From Nitrospirales bacterium (GTDB taxonomy: Bacteria > Nitrospirota > Nitrospiria > Nitrospirales > UBA8639), in NCBI GenBank assembly GCA_013817135.1, contig JACDDF010000101.1, positions 1 through 7,202 of the forward strand: a stretch of 7,202 nucleotides of DNA, given 5' to 3'. How positions within the stretch are numbered: position 1 is the first letter of the stretch; the number at the start of each line of letters is the position of its first letter. The translations under genes were made by a program, and so were the position numbers. The notes under the pieces were generated by a model. It searched no databases. It worked only from the letters and a program-made list of their open reading frames with translations, and had not been told where the DNA came from. Positions 1 through 6,041 of this stretch are shown one piece after another.

Positions 1-136
1 GGTGGGACAAGCAATCGCTGAACGGGCAAAAGCCATACCTATTGAACTAGTGGTCTTTGATCGAGGTGGAAGATTGTATCATGGTCGGGTAAAGGCTTTG
101 GCGGATGCCGCTCGTTCGGGAGGACTCAAATTCTAA
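1..136 (+). CDS. rplR: 50S ribosomal protein L18, 3' end only (partial)
   Basis: Only the last 44 codons are present, read from base 2 and ending at TAA 134-136; the start lies upstream of the window. L18 binds 5S rRNA with L5 and L25-type proteins and anchors it in the central protuberance of the large subunit. The visible tail contains VVFDRGG followed by [20 protein letters not shown], which is the near-invariant C-terminal signature of bacterial L18 ([19 protein letters not shown]). It lies directly upstream of rpsE, the standard spc-operon order, with a 44 bp gap. Nothing in the visible part is unusual. The identification rests on the tail motif and the context and is secure. Confidence 0.95.
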   Translation, partial: VGQAIAERAKAIPIELVVFDRGGRLYHGRVKALADAARSGGLKF

Positions 137-180
137 TCAGGCCCAGCCTTAAATTTTGCTAAAGGGAAGGATTCACTTCT

Positions 181-675
181 GTGAGGGTTAATGTTGAAGA
201 GCTCAATTTAAAAGATAAGCCGGTTGTAATCAACCGTGTAGCCAAAGTAGTGAAAGGTGGAAAGCGTTTTTCATTTTCGGCTTTGGTGGTTGTGGGCGAT
301 GGCGATGGTTGGGTGGGTGTGGGAAAAGGTAAAGCGACTGAAGTTCCATCTGCCATAGCTAAGGCTGTGGCTCATGCAAAAAAAAATCTTATCAGGATCC
401 CCCTTAAATCAAATACTATCCCCCATGAGGTGCATGGGTATTTTGGTGGAGAGCACATTGTCTTGAAACCTGCAAAACAGGGTACTGGGATCATCGCCGG
501 AGGAGCAGTACGTTCGTTGTTGGAGGTGGCTGGTGCTCAGAATATCGTTGCGAAAACCCTAGGCCGTGGGAATCCGTTTAATGCAGTGAGGGCAACTATT
601 CAAGGGTTGAGCCAACTGCGTGATCCACAGGAAGTAAGGGAGATGCGTCGAACGGCTGTCGGGATGGAAGATTAA
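181..675 (+). CDS. rpsE: 30S ribosomal protein S5
   Basis: S5 is a small-subunit protein at the mRNA entry and decoding side that contributes to translational fidelity. The 164-residue product is of usual length. Residues about 13-76 form the dsRBD-like N-terminal S5 domain with [15 protein letters not shown], the loop that corresponds to the spectinomycin-resistance region in E. coli, followed by [14 protein letters not shown]. Residues about 87-160 form the C-terminal domain, with [18 protein letters not shown] and the closing [11 protein letters not shown]. The start is GTG at 181: an in-frame stop TAA sits at 160-162, and an AAGGGAAGG ribosome-binding site lies at 162-170, 10 nt upstream. 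A run of nine A residues at 378-386 encodes part of AKKN. The family identification is secure. Confidence 0.97.
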   Translation: MRVNVEELNLKDKPVVINRVAKVVKGGKRFSFSALVVVGDGDGWVGVGKGKATEVPSAIAKAVAHAKKNLIRIPLKSNTIPHEVHGYFGGEHIVLKPAKQGTGIIAGGAVRSLLEVAGAQNIVAKTLGRGNPFNAVRATIQGLSQLRDPQEVREMRRTAVGMED

Positions 676-711
676 TCGATATCTAATGACCAGTCAGGAA
701 ACCTGGAAATC

Positions 712-900
712 ATGGTGACACCAACCAATCTCTCAATTACATTAAAGCGAAGCACAATAGGCCATCCAGATAAGATGCGTGTGGTTTTATTGGGGCTCGG
801 ACTTAGGAAAATCGGACAGACCGTCAATCGTCCGGATACAGACCAAGTACGAGGATTAATTTATAAGGTCAGGCATCTTATTGAGGTTGCAGTTTCATGA
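712..900 (+). CDS. rpmD: 50S ribosomal protein L30
   Basis: L30 is a small large-subunit protein that packs against 23S rRNA; many bacteria have it and some lineages lack it. The product is 62 residues, close to the usual 58-62. The recognisable signature is ITLKRSTIGHPDKMRVVLLGLGLRKIGQTVNRPDTDQVRGLI, here split as ITLKRSTIGHP, then LGLGLRKIGQTV and a final VRGLIYKVRHLIEV. The start is ATG at 712, with an AGGA element at 696-699, rather far upstream at 12 nt; a TGGA at 704-707 is closer but weaker. Its stop TGA at 898-900 overlaps the rplO start in an ATGA arrangement, so the two are probably translationally coupled. The position between rpsE and rplO is standard. Confidence 0.95.
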   Translation: MVTPTNLSITLKRSTIGHPDKMRVVLLGLGLRKIGQTVNRPDTDQVRGLIYKVRHLIEVAVS

Positions 901-1346
901 AGCTACACGATTTACATCCGTCTCCAGGATCAAGAACCAAAAGGAAGCGCCTTGGCCGTGGGCCTGGGTCAGGTTTAGGCAAAACCTCTGGAAAAGGGCA
1001 TAAGGGGTTATTGGCCCGTTCTGGTCGGGCTAATCAAGCTGGTTTTGAGGGAGGGCAAATGCCACTTGCCCGCAGATTACCCAAGCGTGGGTTTACAAAC
1101 ATTTTCCGGATCCAGTATTCCGTGATCAATCTTAAAGACCTGCTTGCCCAGGAAAAAACCATGAACTTTAACCCCACCGTTTTTAGGGAAATTGGGTTAA
1201 TTAAAGGGCGAAACCCACAAGTTAAAATACTTGGTTCTGGGGAAATCGACCGTCCAATAGTTGTTGAAGCACATAAATTTAGTGATTCCGCCAAACAGAA
1301 AATTGAGAGTGCCGGTGGGCAAGCAAAGGTGATCGGCCGTGCTTGA
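897..1346 (+). CDS. rplO: 50S ribosomal protein L15
   Basis: L15 is an early-to-middle assembly protein of the large subunit whose extended basic N-terminus threads into 23S rRNA. The product is 149 residues, within the family range. The N-terminal extension has [19 protein letters not shown] then [10 protein letters not shown] (residues 28-37), and [17 protein letters not shown] at 50-66 is the hallmark core. The C-terminal part (about 75-145) ends in [10 protein letters not shown]. After GHKG the residues are LLARSG, where many homologues have a polar residue (GQKSRSG or GQLARAG), a minor variation. The ATG overlaps the rpmD stop by 4 bp and is preceded by GAGGTT at 883-888. The 3' end overlaps secY by 8 bp. 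Confidence 0.97.
   Translation: MKLHDLHPSPGSRTKRKRLGRGPGSGLGKTSGKGHKGLLARSGRANQAGFEGGQMPLARRLPKRGFTNIFRIQYSVINLKDLLAQEKTMNFNPTVFREIGLIKGRNPQVKILGSGEIDRPIVVEAHKFSDSAKQKIESAGGQAKVIGRA
1328..1334 (+). promoter_or_regulatory. Ribosome-binding site of secY inside rplO
   Basis: GGTGATC here matches the anti-Shine-Dalgarno complement AAGGAGGTGATC at its 3' end rather than its usual GGAGG core. It is 4 nt from the GTG at 1339 and supports that start. It lies within the last codons of rplO, so secY initiation probably depends partly on ribosomes finishing rplO. This is inferred from complementarity only. Confidence 0.55.
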
Positions 1347-2652
1347 GCGGCTTGTCACGAGCATTCAAAACATTTTTAAAATTCCGGAGTTGCGTAGCCG
1401 GGTAATATTTACCTTGTCTATGCTTGCAGTATATCGGATTGGGGCTCATGTCCCCACCCCCGGAATCAATAATGAAGAGCTTTTTAAGTTTCTCACCGAA
1501 CGAGGTGGGGCCCTCATGGGCTTCCTTGATATTTTTTCTGGAGGCGCTTTATCGAGGTTAACGATTTTCGCCTTGGGCATAATGCCCTATATTAGCGCCT
1601 CAATTATTTTGCAGCTTCTCACGGTCGTTGTTCCGCATCTTTCGAAATTAGCAAAAGAAGGAGAGCGAGGAAGAAAGACAATCATTCAGTACACCAGGTA
1701 TGGAACTATCGTTATTGCCCTAATTCAGGGATTTGGTATTGCTCTTGGCCTTGAAGGAATGAACGATGGTGCATTTGTTCTTGACCCTGGTTGGCCATTT
1801 CGATTGATGACTGTGATTACGTTGGTAGCAGGAACGGCCTTTCTCATGTGGTTAGGAGAGCAGATTACCGAACGTGGTGTTGGAAACGGGATTTCTCTTA
1901 TAATTTTTTCCGGGATAGTTGCTAGTCTTCCAAGTGCAGTGGTTCAAACATTTAATTTATATCAGGTTGGTCAAATCAGTCTCCTTTTACTGCTAATCCT
2001 TGGTGTCGTGATGCTAGCGGTAATGTGGGCTATTGTTTTTCTAGAAAGTGCACGGAGAAAAATTGCGGTCCAATATGCCAAGCGAATAGTTGGGCGACGG
2101 GTATACGGGGGGCAAAATACCCATATTCCTTTAAAAATAAATACGGCGGGAGTTATCCCCCCAATTTTTGCCTCTTCAATTATTGCATTCCCAGCTACCA
2201 TAGCCAGTTTTATCCAGGTGCCGTGGGTTCAAAGCATTGGATCGCAGCTGGCTCCTGGTTCTTTACTTTACACGATGATGTACGTCGGAATGATTATCTT
2301 CTTTTGTTTCTTTTATACAGCTGTCGTACTTAACCCTGTTGATATGGCAGACAATATGAAAAAGTATGGGGGATTTATCCCCGGGATACGACCTGGGCAA
2401 AAAACTGCAGACTTTATTTATAAGGTACTGACAAGGATTACATTTGCTGGAGCTATCTATTTAGCTATTGTGTGCGTCATTCCGGAACTGCTGATTTACC
2501 GACTAAATATGCCATTCTACTTTGGAGGTACCTCACTTTTGATTGTCATTGGAGTGGGTTTGGATACCGCGCAACAAATAGAAAATCATATGCTCATGCG
2601 GAATTATGAAGGATTTCTTGGAAAAGGTTCATTAAAGGGAAGAAGTGGTTAA
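1339..2652 (+). CDS. secY: Protein translocase channel subunit SecY
   Basis: SecY is the inner-membrane pore of the Sec translocon; with SecE and SecG, and driven by SecA or the ribosome, it exports or inserts proteins. The product is 437 residues, the normal length. Ten hydrophobic segments can be placed at about 20-38, 75-97, 118-138, 154-174, 184-204, 213-235, 269-292, 307-331, 366-388 and 395-411. The plug region lies at about 57-72 ([12 protein letters not shown]) and precedes [14 protein letters not shown]. The cytosolic C4 loop has QYAKR at 245-249 and [22 protein letters not shown]. The C5 loop has [12 protein letters not shown], with R351 matching the SecA/ribosome-contact arginine (R357 in E. 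coli). The tail [16 protein letters not shown] is canonical. The start is GTG within rplO, preceded by GGTGATC. Confidence 0.97.
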   Translation: MLERLVTSIQNIFKIPELRSRVIFTLSMLAVYRIGAHVPTPGINNEELFKFLTERGGALMGFLDIFSGGALSRLTIFALGIMPYISASIILQLLTVVVPHLSKLAKEGERGRKTIIQYTRYGTIVIALIQGFGIALGLEGMNDGAFVLDPGWPFRLMTVITLVAGTAFLMWLGEQITERGVGNGISLIIFSGIVASLPSAVVQTFNLYQVGQISLLLLLILGVVMLAVMWAIVFLESARRKIAVQYAKRIVGRRVYGGQNTHIPLKINTAGVIPPIFASSIIAFPATIASFIQVPWVQSIGSQLAPGSLLYTMMYVGMIIFFCFFYTAVVLNPVDMADNMKKYGGFIPGIRPGQKTADFIYKVLTRITFAGAIYLAIVCVIPELLIYRLNMPFYFGGTSLLIVIGVGLDTAQQIENHMLMRNYEGFLGKGSLKGRSG

Positions 2653-2656
2653 CGGA

Positions 2657-3307
2657 ATGAGGGTTATTTTTCTTGGTCCTCCAGGAGTTGGAAAAGGTAC
2701 CCAGGCCGACTTTATTGCCAAGAAATTCGGTATTCAAAAAATTTCAACAGGAGATTTGCTTAGGGAAAGCGTTGATAGGCGTACAACGCTTGGAAATGAA
2801 GCTAAGCTCTTCATGGAACGTGGGGAATTAGTTCCAGATAATGTGGTGATTGGTTTAGTTGAAGAAAAATTGGGATCTCCGGAATGCCGCAATGGTTTCC
2901 TGTTAGACGGATTTCCTCGAACGGTAGCCCAAGCAGATAAGTTGTCATCGTTTTTGGAAGGGAATGGAGAGGCCATTGATCGGGTTGTATATTTTTCTCT
3001 TCCCCAGGCTGACATAATCGAACGAATAAGTGGGAGACGGAGTTGCCCTAAATGTAAGGCCGTATATCATCTCAAGTCCATACCGCCAAAAAAAGAGGGG
3101 GTATGCAATGAATGTGAAATGCCACTTATGCAGCGAAATGATGATAAACCGGAAACCATTCAATCCAGATTGGTTGTATACCAAAAACAAACAGAGCCCT
3201 TAATCCAATATTATAAGGACAGGGGAATTCTTTCCGAATTGGATGGGTCAGGGGTAGTTTCTGCGGTTCAGGAGAGATTGGTAGCTCTCCTAACCCAGTC
3301 CAGATAG
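2657..3307 (+). CDS. adk: Adenylate kinase, zinc-type LID
   Basis: Cytosolic adenylate kinase catalyses ATP + AMP = 2 ADP and sets the adenylate balance. From ATG 2657 it has 216 residues, the long bacterial form. The P-loop GPPGVGKGT is at 7-15, the AMP-binding STGDLLR at 30-36 and LLDGFPRT at 82-89. The LID domain begins at about 125 with GRR and carries four cysteines, C130, C133, C150 and C153, in the classic CX2CX16CX2C zinc spacing; NDDKPETIQSRL follows. I chose ATG 2657 because family members begin at this point with MRxIxLGxPG. An in-frame GTG at 2645 would add four residues and overlap secY by 8 bp; it sits nearer the AAAGGGA at 2634-2640, so it cannot be excluded. The secY-adk-map order is common outside beta/gamma-proteobacteria. 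Confidence 0.95.
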   Translation: MRVIFLGPPGVGKGTQADFIAKKFGIQKISTGDLLRESVDRRTTLGNEAKLFMERGELVPDNVVIGLVEEKLGSPECRNGFLLDGFPRTVAQADKLSSFLEGNGEAIDRVVYFSLPQADIIERISGRRSCPKCKAVYHLKSIPPKKEGVCNECEMPLMQRNDDKPETIQSRLVVYQKQTEPLIQYYKDRGILSELDGSGVVSAVQERLVALLTQSR

Positions 3308-3308
3308 A

Positions 3309-4055
3309 ATGATCATCATAAAAACGGCTGAGGAAATTGAACTCATTGCTCGGGCCGGTAAAATTGTGACTCATTGTCATCAATTGCTGGTACATGCAGT
3401 GAAACCAGGCATAACTACATTGGAATTAGATAGACTTACAGAGGAATGTATTCTTGATTTGGGTGGAATTCCTGCATTTAAAGGGTATAGAAATTATCCC
3501 AATAGCCTCTGTGCATCTATTAATGAAGAAGTCGTACACGGAATACCCTCAAGGCGTGAATTGAAAGACGGAGACATCATCGGATTGGATGTTGGGGCCA
3601 TTGTTGAGGGGTTTTATGGAGATGGAGCCGTGACGGTTTCAGTTGGGGCCGTTCCTGAAAATATTCAATTATTGATTGGAGTCACTCGAGAGGCCCTGCT
3701 TAAAGGACTCGAACAGGCTGTTGTGGGTAACCGTCTTTCGGACATTTCTTTTGCAATTCAATCTCATGTAGAAAAGCATGGGTATTCGGTTGTTCGTGAT
3801 TTTGTGGGCCATGGTATTGGACGGCAGTTGCACGAAGAACCGCAGGTCCCAAATTATGGAAGACCAGGACAAGGCCCACGTTTAAAGCCTGGGATGGCTC
3901 TTGCCATAGAGCCAATGGTTAACCTGGGAGGATCGGCAGTTAAAGTCTTGAAAGATGGCTGGACGGCAGTCACTTGCGATAATTCACTTTCTGCCCACTT
4001 TGAGCACACAATCACAATTGAAGCGAATGGTGCGCCTCGCATTTTAACAGGTTAG
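3309..4055 (+). CDS. map: Methionine aminopeptidase, type I
   Basis: Map removes the initiator methionine from nascent proteins after deformylation, acting near the ribosomal exit tunnel with a two-metal centre. The product is 248 residues, the length of the short type Ia enzymes without an N-terminal SH3-binding extension. All five metal ligands are visible: D94 (LDVGA), D105 (YGDGA), H168 (GHGIG), E201 (AIEPM) and E232 (FEHTI). Each is offset by three from the E. coli residues 97, 108, 171, 204 and 235. The catalytic-site histidines H77 (VVHGIP) and H175 (LHEEPQV) are also present. It starts 1 bp after the adk stop with no clear Shine-Dalgarno site, which suggests reinitiation by ribosomes leaving adk. 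Placement next to adk and infA is typical. Confidence 0.97.
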   Translation: MIIIKTAEEIELIARAGKIVTHCHQLLVHAVKPGITTLELDRLTEECILDLGGIPAFKGYRNYPNSLCASINEEVVHGIPSRRELKDGDIIGLDVGAIVEGFYGDGAVTVSVGAVPENIQLLIGVTREALLKGLEQAVVGNRLSDISFAIQSHVEKHGYSVVRDFVGHGIGRQLHEEPQVPNYGRPGQGPRLKPGMALAIEPMVNLGGSAVKVLKDGWTAVTCDNSLSAHFEHTITIEANGAPRILTG

Positions 4056-4085
4056 TCCTAGGTTGGAGGTCAGGTAAATTTCCTC

Positions 4086-4304
4086 ATGGGAAAAGAAGAT
4101 ATTATCGAGGTTCAAGGGGCAGTAACTGAAACTTTGCCGAATGCGATGTTTCGGGTTCAGTTGGAAAATGGGCATAAAATATTAGCTCATATTTCTGGGA
4201 AGATGCGGATGCATTTTATTAGAATTTTGCCAGGAGATAAGGTGACAGTGGAATTATCTCCATATGACCTGACTCGTGGACGGATTACCTATCGGTTTAA
4301 ATAG
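4086..4304 (+). CDS. infA: Translation initiation factor IF-1
   Basis: IF-1 is a single OB-fold protein that occupies the A site of the 30S subunit during initiation and helps IF-2 and IF-3 select the initiator tRNA. The 72-residue product is exactly the usual length. It shows the full family pattern: [18 protein letters not shown] at 7-24, [16 protein letters not shown] at 26-41, [17 protein letters not shown] at 45-61 and [11 protein letters not shown] at the end. The start is ATG 4086. The upstream GGAGGT at 4065-4070 is a strong ribosome-binding core but is 15 nt away; a second AGG at 4072-4074 gives a more usual spacing of 11 nt. The gene is followed closely by rpmJ, a very widely conserved pair. 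Confidence 0.98.
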   Translation: MGKEDIIEVQGAVTETLPNAMFRVQLENGHKILAHISGKMRMHFIRILPGDKVTVELSPYDLTRGRITYRFK

Positions 4305-4315
4305 AGGTTGTTATC

Positions 4316-4429
4316 GTGAAAGTTAAATCATCAGTAAAACCCATCTGTGTTAAATGTAAGGTCATTCGCCGCAAAGGGGTTGTAAGGGTGCTTTGCACAA
4401 ACCCCAAGCACAAGCAGCGACAGGGCTAA
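4316..4429 (+). CDS. rpmJ: 50S ribosomal protein L36, zinc-type
   Basis: L36 is the smallest large-subunit protein and binds 23S rRNA through a zinc ribbon. Reading from GTG 4316 gives 37 residues ending at TAA 4427-4429: [11 protein letters not shown], then [10 protein letters not shown] and [13 protein letters not shown]11, C14, C27 and H32 are the zinc ligands, so this is the zinc-containing (C+) paralogue rather than the zinc-free form induced in zinc limitation in some bacteria. The GTG is preceded by GAGGT at 4304-4308, overlapping the last base of the infA stop, with 7 nt spacing. The 11 bp gap after infA is typical. The length, ligands and context leave little doubt. Confidence 0.97.
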   Translation: MKVKSSVKPICVKCKVIRRKGVVRVLCTNPKHKQRQG

Positions 4430-4432
4430 GGT

Positions 4433-4462
4433 GCGTTAATGTTTTTTGTGGAAAGATTAAGC
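4433..4462 (+). promoter_or_regulatory. Possible hairpin in the rpmJ-rpsM gap (rpsM leader)
   Basis: The 60 bp gap can fold into an imperfect stem. GC at 4433-4434, TTAAT at 4436-4440 and TTT at 4442-4444 pair with AAA at 4452-4454, ATTAA at 4456-4460 and GC at 4461-4462. There is one bulged G and one G-G mismatch, and the loop is 7 nt. It ends 11 nt before the rpsM ribosome-binding site GAGAGGA (4474-4480). In E. coli the rpsM leader carries the S4 translational operator, a nested pseudoknot. No pseudoknot like that one was recognised here, so a regulatory role is only an inference. The stem is AU-rich and may be chance. Confidence 0.25.
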
Positions 4463-4489
4463 CAATCCCTAGAGAGAGGAAAGTAAGAA

Positions 4490-4861
4490 ATGGCTCGTAT
4501 CGCAGGCGTAGAGTTGCCGGTAGGAAAACGGATCGATGTTGGATTAACCTATATTTTTGGAATTGGTCCGGCCAGTTCACGGGAAATATTGCGAAAGACG
4601 GGAGTTTCTCCTGAAACGAGGGTGAAGGACCTGCAAGAAGATGAGGTGGTCCGTTTGCGTGAGACAATTGACAAGGATTACGACGTAGAGGGTGACCTCA
4701 GAAAAGAGGTCACGATGAGTATTAAGCGTTTGATGGATATCGGAACTTATCGTGGGTTACGACATCGGAAAGGTCTGCCTGTGAGAGGCCAAAGGACGAA
4801 AACAAATTCACGAACGAGAAAAGGACGACGTGGGGCGATTGGGGGAAAAGTTAGGAAATAA
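4490..4861 (+). CDS. rpsM: 30S ribosomal protein S13
   Basis: S13 sits in the head of the small subunit, contacts the large subunit through intersubunit bridges, and its basic tail approaches the P-site tRNA. The product is 123 residues, the normal length. [15 protein letters not shown] opens the protein, [12 protein letters not shown] (23-34) forms the helix-two-turn-helix RNA-binding region, and the diagnostic [17 protein letters not shown] is at 87-103. The tail [16 protein letters not shown] is strongly basic. The start ATG 4490 has GAGAGGA at 4474-4480, 9 nt upstream. Internally, bases 4692-4713 form a perfect inverted repeat. The rpsM-rpsK-rpsD-rpoA-rplQ order that begins here is the alpha-operon order. 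Confidence 0.98.
   Translation: MARIAGVELPVGKRIDVGLTYIFGIGPASSREILRKTGVSPETRVKDLQEDEVVRLRETIDKDYDVEGDLRKEVTMSIKRLMDIGTYRGLRHRKGLPVRGQRTKTNSRTRKGRRGAIGGKVRK
4692..4713 (+). repeat. Perfect 8-bp inverted repeat within rpsM
   Basis: GTGACCTC at 4692-4699 and GAGGTCAC at 4706-4713 are exact reverse complements separated by the 6-nt loop AGAAAA, spanning codons about 68 to 75 of S13. The geometry would make a stable RNA hairpin. No T-run follows, so it is not an intrinsic terminator. About one perfect 8-bp stem with a short loop is expected by chance in a window this size (7200 positions times about 8 loop sizes over 4^8), so function is not implied. Confidence 0.6.
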
Positions 4862-4881
4862 GCTGCTGAAAGGGATCTTTC

Positions 4882-5265
4882 ATGAGTGTTAAAAAGGGAA
4901 AAAAGAAGGATAGAAAAGTTTTACAAGTTGGGATCGTGCATATCATGGCCTCATTTAATAATACCATCGTGACGGTAACGGATATGACCGGTGGGGCTGT
5001 AACCTGGGCTAGTGCCGGTAGCCAGGGATTTAAGGGGTCGAGAAAGAGCACCCCATTTGCTGCTACGCGTGCAGGTGAAGTGGCTGCAAAGAAAGCAATG
5101 GAGTTTGGCCTTCGACAAGTGGATGTCTATGTAAATGGACCTGGGTCTGGACGAGAAGCCGCCGTGAGAGCCCTTCAATCCGCTGGTTTGCGAGTCAATC
5201 TTATTCGTGATGTGACGCCGATTCCCCATAATGGGTGTCGGCCTCCAAAACGAAGACGAGTGTAA
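4882..5265 (+). CDS. rpsK: 30S ribosomal protein S11
   Basis: S11 lines the platform of the small subunit near the mRNA exit and the Shine-Dalgarno/anti-Shine-Dalgarno helix. The product is 127 residues, as expected. The lysine-rich N-terminus ([11 protein letters not shown]) leads into [15 protein letters not shown] (20-34), then [16 protein letters not shown] (46-61), [14 protein letters not shown] (85-98) and the invariant end [18 protein letters not shown]. The Asn-Gly at 117-118 corresponds to the site that forms isoaspartate in E. coli S11. The ATG at 4882 has AAAGGGATC at 4869-4877, 4 nt upstream, and the gene follows rpsM by 20 bp. Confidence 0.98.
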   Translation: MSVKKGKKKDRKVLQVGIVHIMASFNNTIVTVTDMTGGAVTWASAGSQGFKGSRKSTPFAATRAGEVAAKKAMEFGLRQVDVYVNGPGSGREAAVRALQSAGLRVNLIRDVTPIPHNGCRPPKRRRV

Positions 5266-5329
5266 TTTCGGAGAGAGGTTTTTGTAGATTATCGGTTTTT
5301 CGTGAACTGGAGATAGGGGGAGAAAGTCC

Positions 5330-5959
5330 ATGGCCAAATATACTGGTCCTGTATGTCGGTTATGTCGGCGTGAAGGAGTGAAGTTGTTTTTAAAAGGGAC
5401 CAGGTGTATGACTGAAAAATGCGCAATTGAGCGCCGAAGTTATCCACCTGGACAGCACGGGCAGTCACGGCGAGGCCGTGCGACGGAATATGGAACTCAG
5501 CTTAGGGAAAAACAAAAGCTTCGGCGGGTGTATGGTATGCAGGAACGACAATTCCTCAATACCTACCACCGAGCTGTTAGACGTAAGGGGATCACCGGCG
5601 AGCATTTGTTGAGCCTGCTTGAGAGAAGACTTGATAATGTGGTGTATCGCTTGGGATTTGCCTCATCACGTGGCCAAGCCAGGCAACTGGTGAATCACGG
5701 TCATGTGATGATGAATGGCCGAAAAGTCACGATTGCTTCCGTGACGGTGAACGTCGGGGATATTATCGAAATCAGGGAGAAAAGTCGCCAGCTTGTCCCG
5801 GTCCAAGCCGCCCTGGAAATTTCTAGTGGCCGAGGAGTGCCGAATTGGTTAGAGATGGAGCGGAGTTTATTAAAGGGTACCGTCCAAGCCATTCCCACTA
5901 AACAGGACATTGATGTATTGGTCAATGAACAGATTGTAGTGGAGCTGTATTCACGGTAA
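5330..5959 (+). CDS. rpsD: 30S ribosomal protein S4, zinc-type
   Basis: S4 is a primary 16S rRNA binding protein that nucleates small-subunit assembly and, in several bacteria, represses the alpha operon. The product is 209 residues, the normal length. C9, C12, C26 and C31 (CRLC, then RCMTEKC) form the zinc-binding N-terminal site of the C+ form. The pattern [13 protein letters not shown] is at 38-50, [18 protein letters not shown] at 58-75, and the S4 RNA-binding domain is at about 98-161, with [20 protein letters not shown] and VMMNGRKV. The start ATG 5330 has GGGGGAGA at 5316-5323, 6 nt upstream. The 64 bp gap after rpsK shows no convincing promoter or terminator. Location inside the alpha operon makes autogenous control possible, but no operator could be identified. 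Confidence 0.98.
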   Translation: MAKYTGPVCRLCRREGVKLFLKGTRCMTEKCAIERRSYPPGQHGQSRRGRATEYGTQLREKQKLRRVYGMQERQFLNTYHRAVRRKGITGEHLLSLLERRLDNVVYRLGFASSRGQARQLVNHGHVMMNGRKVTIASVTVNVGDIIEIREKSRQLVPVQAALEISSGRGVPNWLEMERSLLKGTVQAIPTKQDIDVLVNEQIVVELYSR

Positions 5960-6041
5960 ATTGTCATGCCGGAGATAGAGCGGATGTTGCGAATGGATCA
6001 CATACATGGCCTTGGAACCAAGAAAGGGAGACGCGATCCTT
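5960..6041 (+). promoter_or_regulatory. rpsD-rpoA gap with possible short leader ORF and paired region
   Basis: This is the longest gap in the window. A 22-codon reading frame opens at ATG 5984 after a well-spaced GGAG (5971-5974, 9 nt) and closes at TAG 6050-6052, just past the proposed rpoA start. An in-frame ATG at 5966 would make it 28 codons. In the same stretch GGATC (5995-5999) can pair with GATCC (6035-6039), enclosing a small CTTG/CAAG stem (6011-6014 with 6019-6022) and the rpoA ribosome-binding site AAAGGGAG (6023-6030). Translation of the short frame could open this fold and couple to rpoA. The pieces are visible, but both the ORF and the pairing are short enough to be chance. Confidence 0.2.

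Noticed and set aside
137..180. CCTT/AAGG pairing that might hide the rpsE ribosome-binding site
   Set aside because: Only four base pairs; such pairings are expected by chance.
422..438. CCCATG/CATGGG 6-bp inverted repeat inside rpsE
   Set aside because: A 6-bp stem is expected many times by chance in 7 kb, and it lies in a conserved coding stretch.
2025..2333. Plus-strand 102-codon frame inside secY
   Set aside because: It is an alternate frame of a strongly conserved membrane protein gene, with no plausible product.
4362..4667. Minus-strand open frame of about 100 codons covering rpmJ and the start of rpsM
   Set aside because: It lies opposite two clear ribosomal-protein genes, has no family resemblance and is explained as an antisense shadow.
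5266..5329. Possible promoter in the rpsK-rpsD gap (TAGATT-like -10)
   Set aside because: No matching -35 at suitable spacing was found; co-transcription from upstream is simpler.
4951..5337. Minus-strand 128-codon frame opposite rpsK
   Set aside because: It is the longest antisense frame, but it runs across rpsK and the rpsK-rpsD gap with no recognisable domain or good start context.
5726..5745. GTCACG/CGTGAC 6-bp inverted repeat in rpsD
   Set aside because: Short stem in coding sequence, not near any initiation site or gene boundary; chance level.
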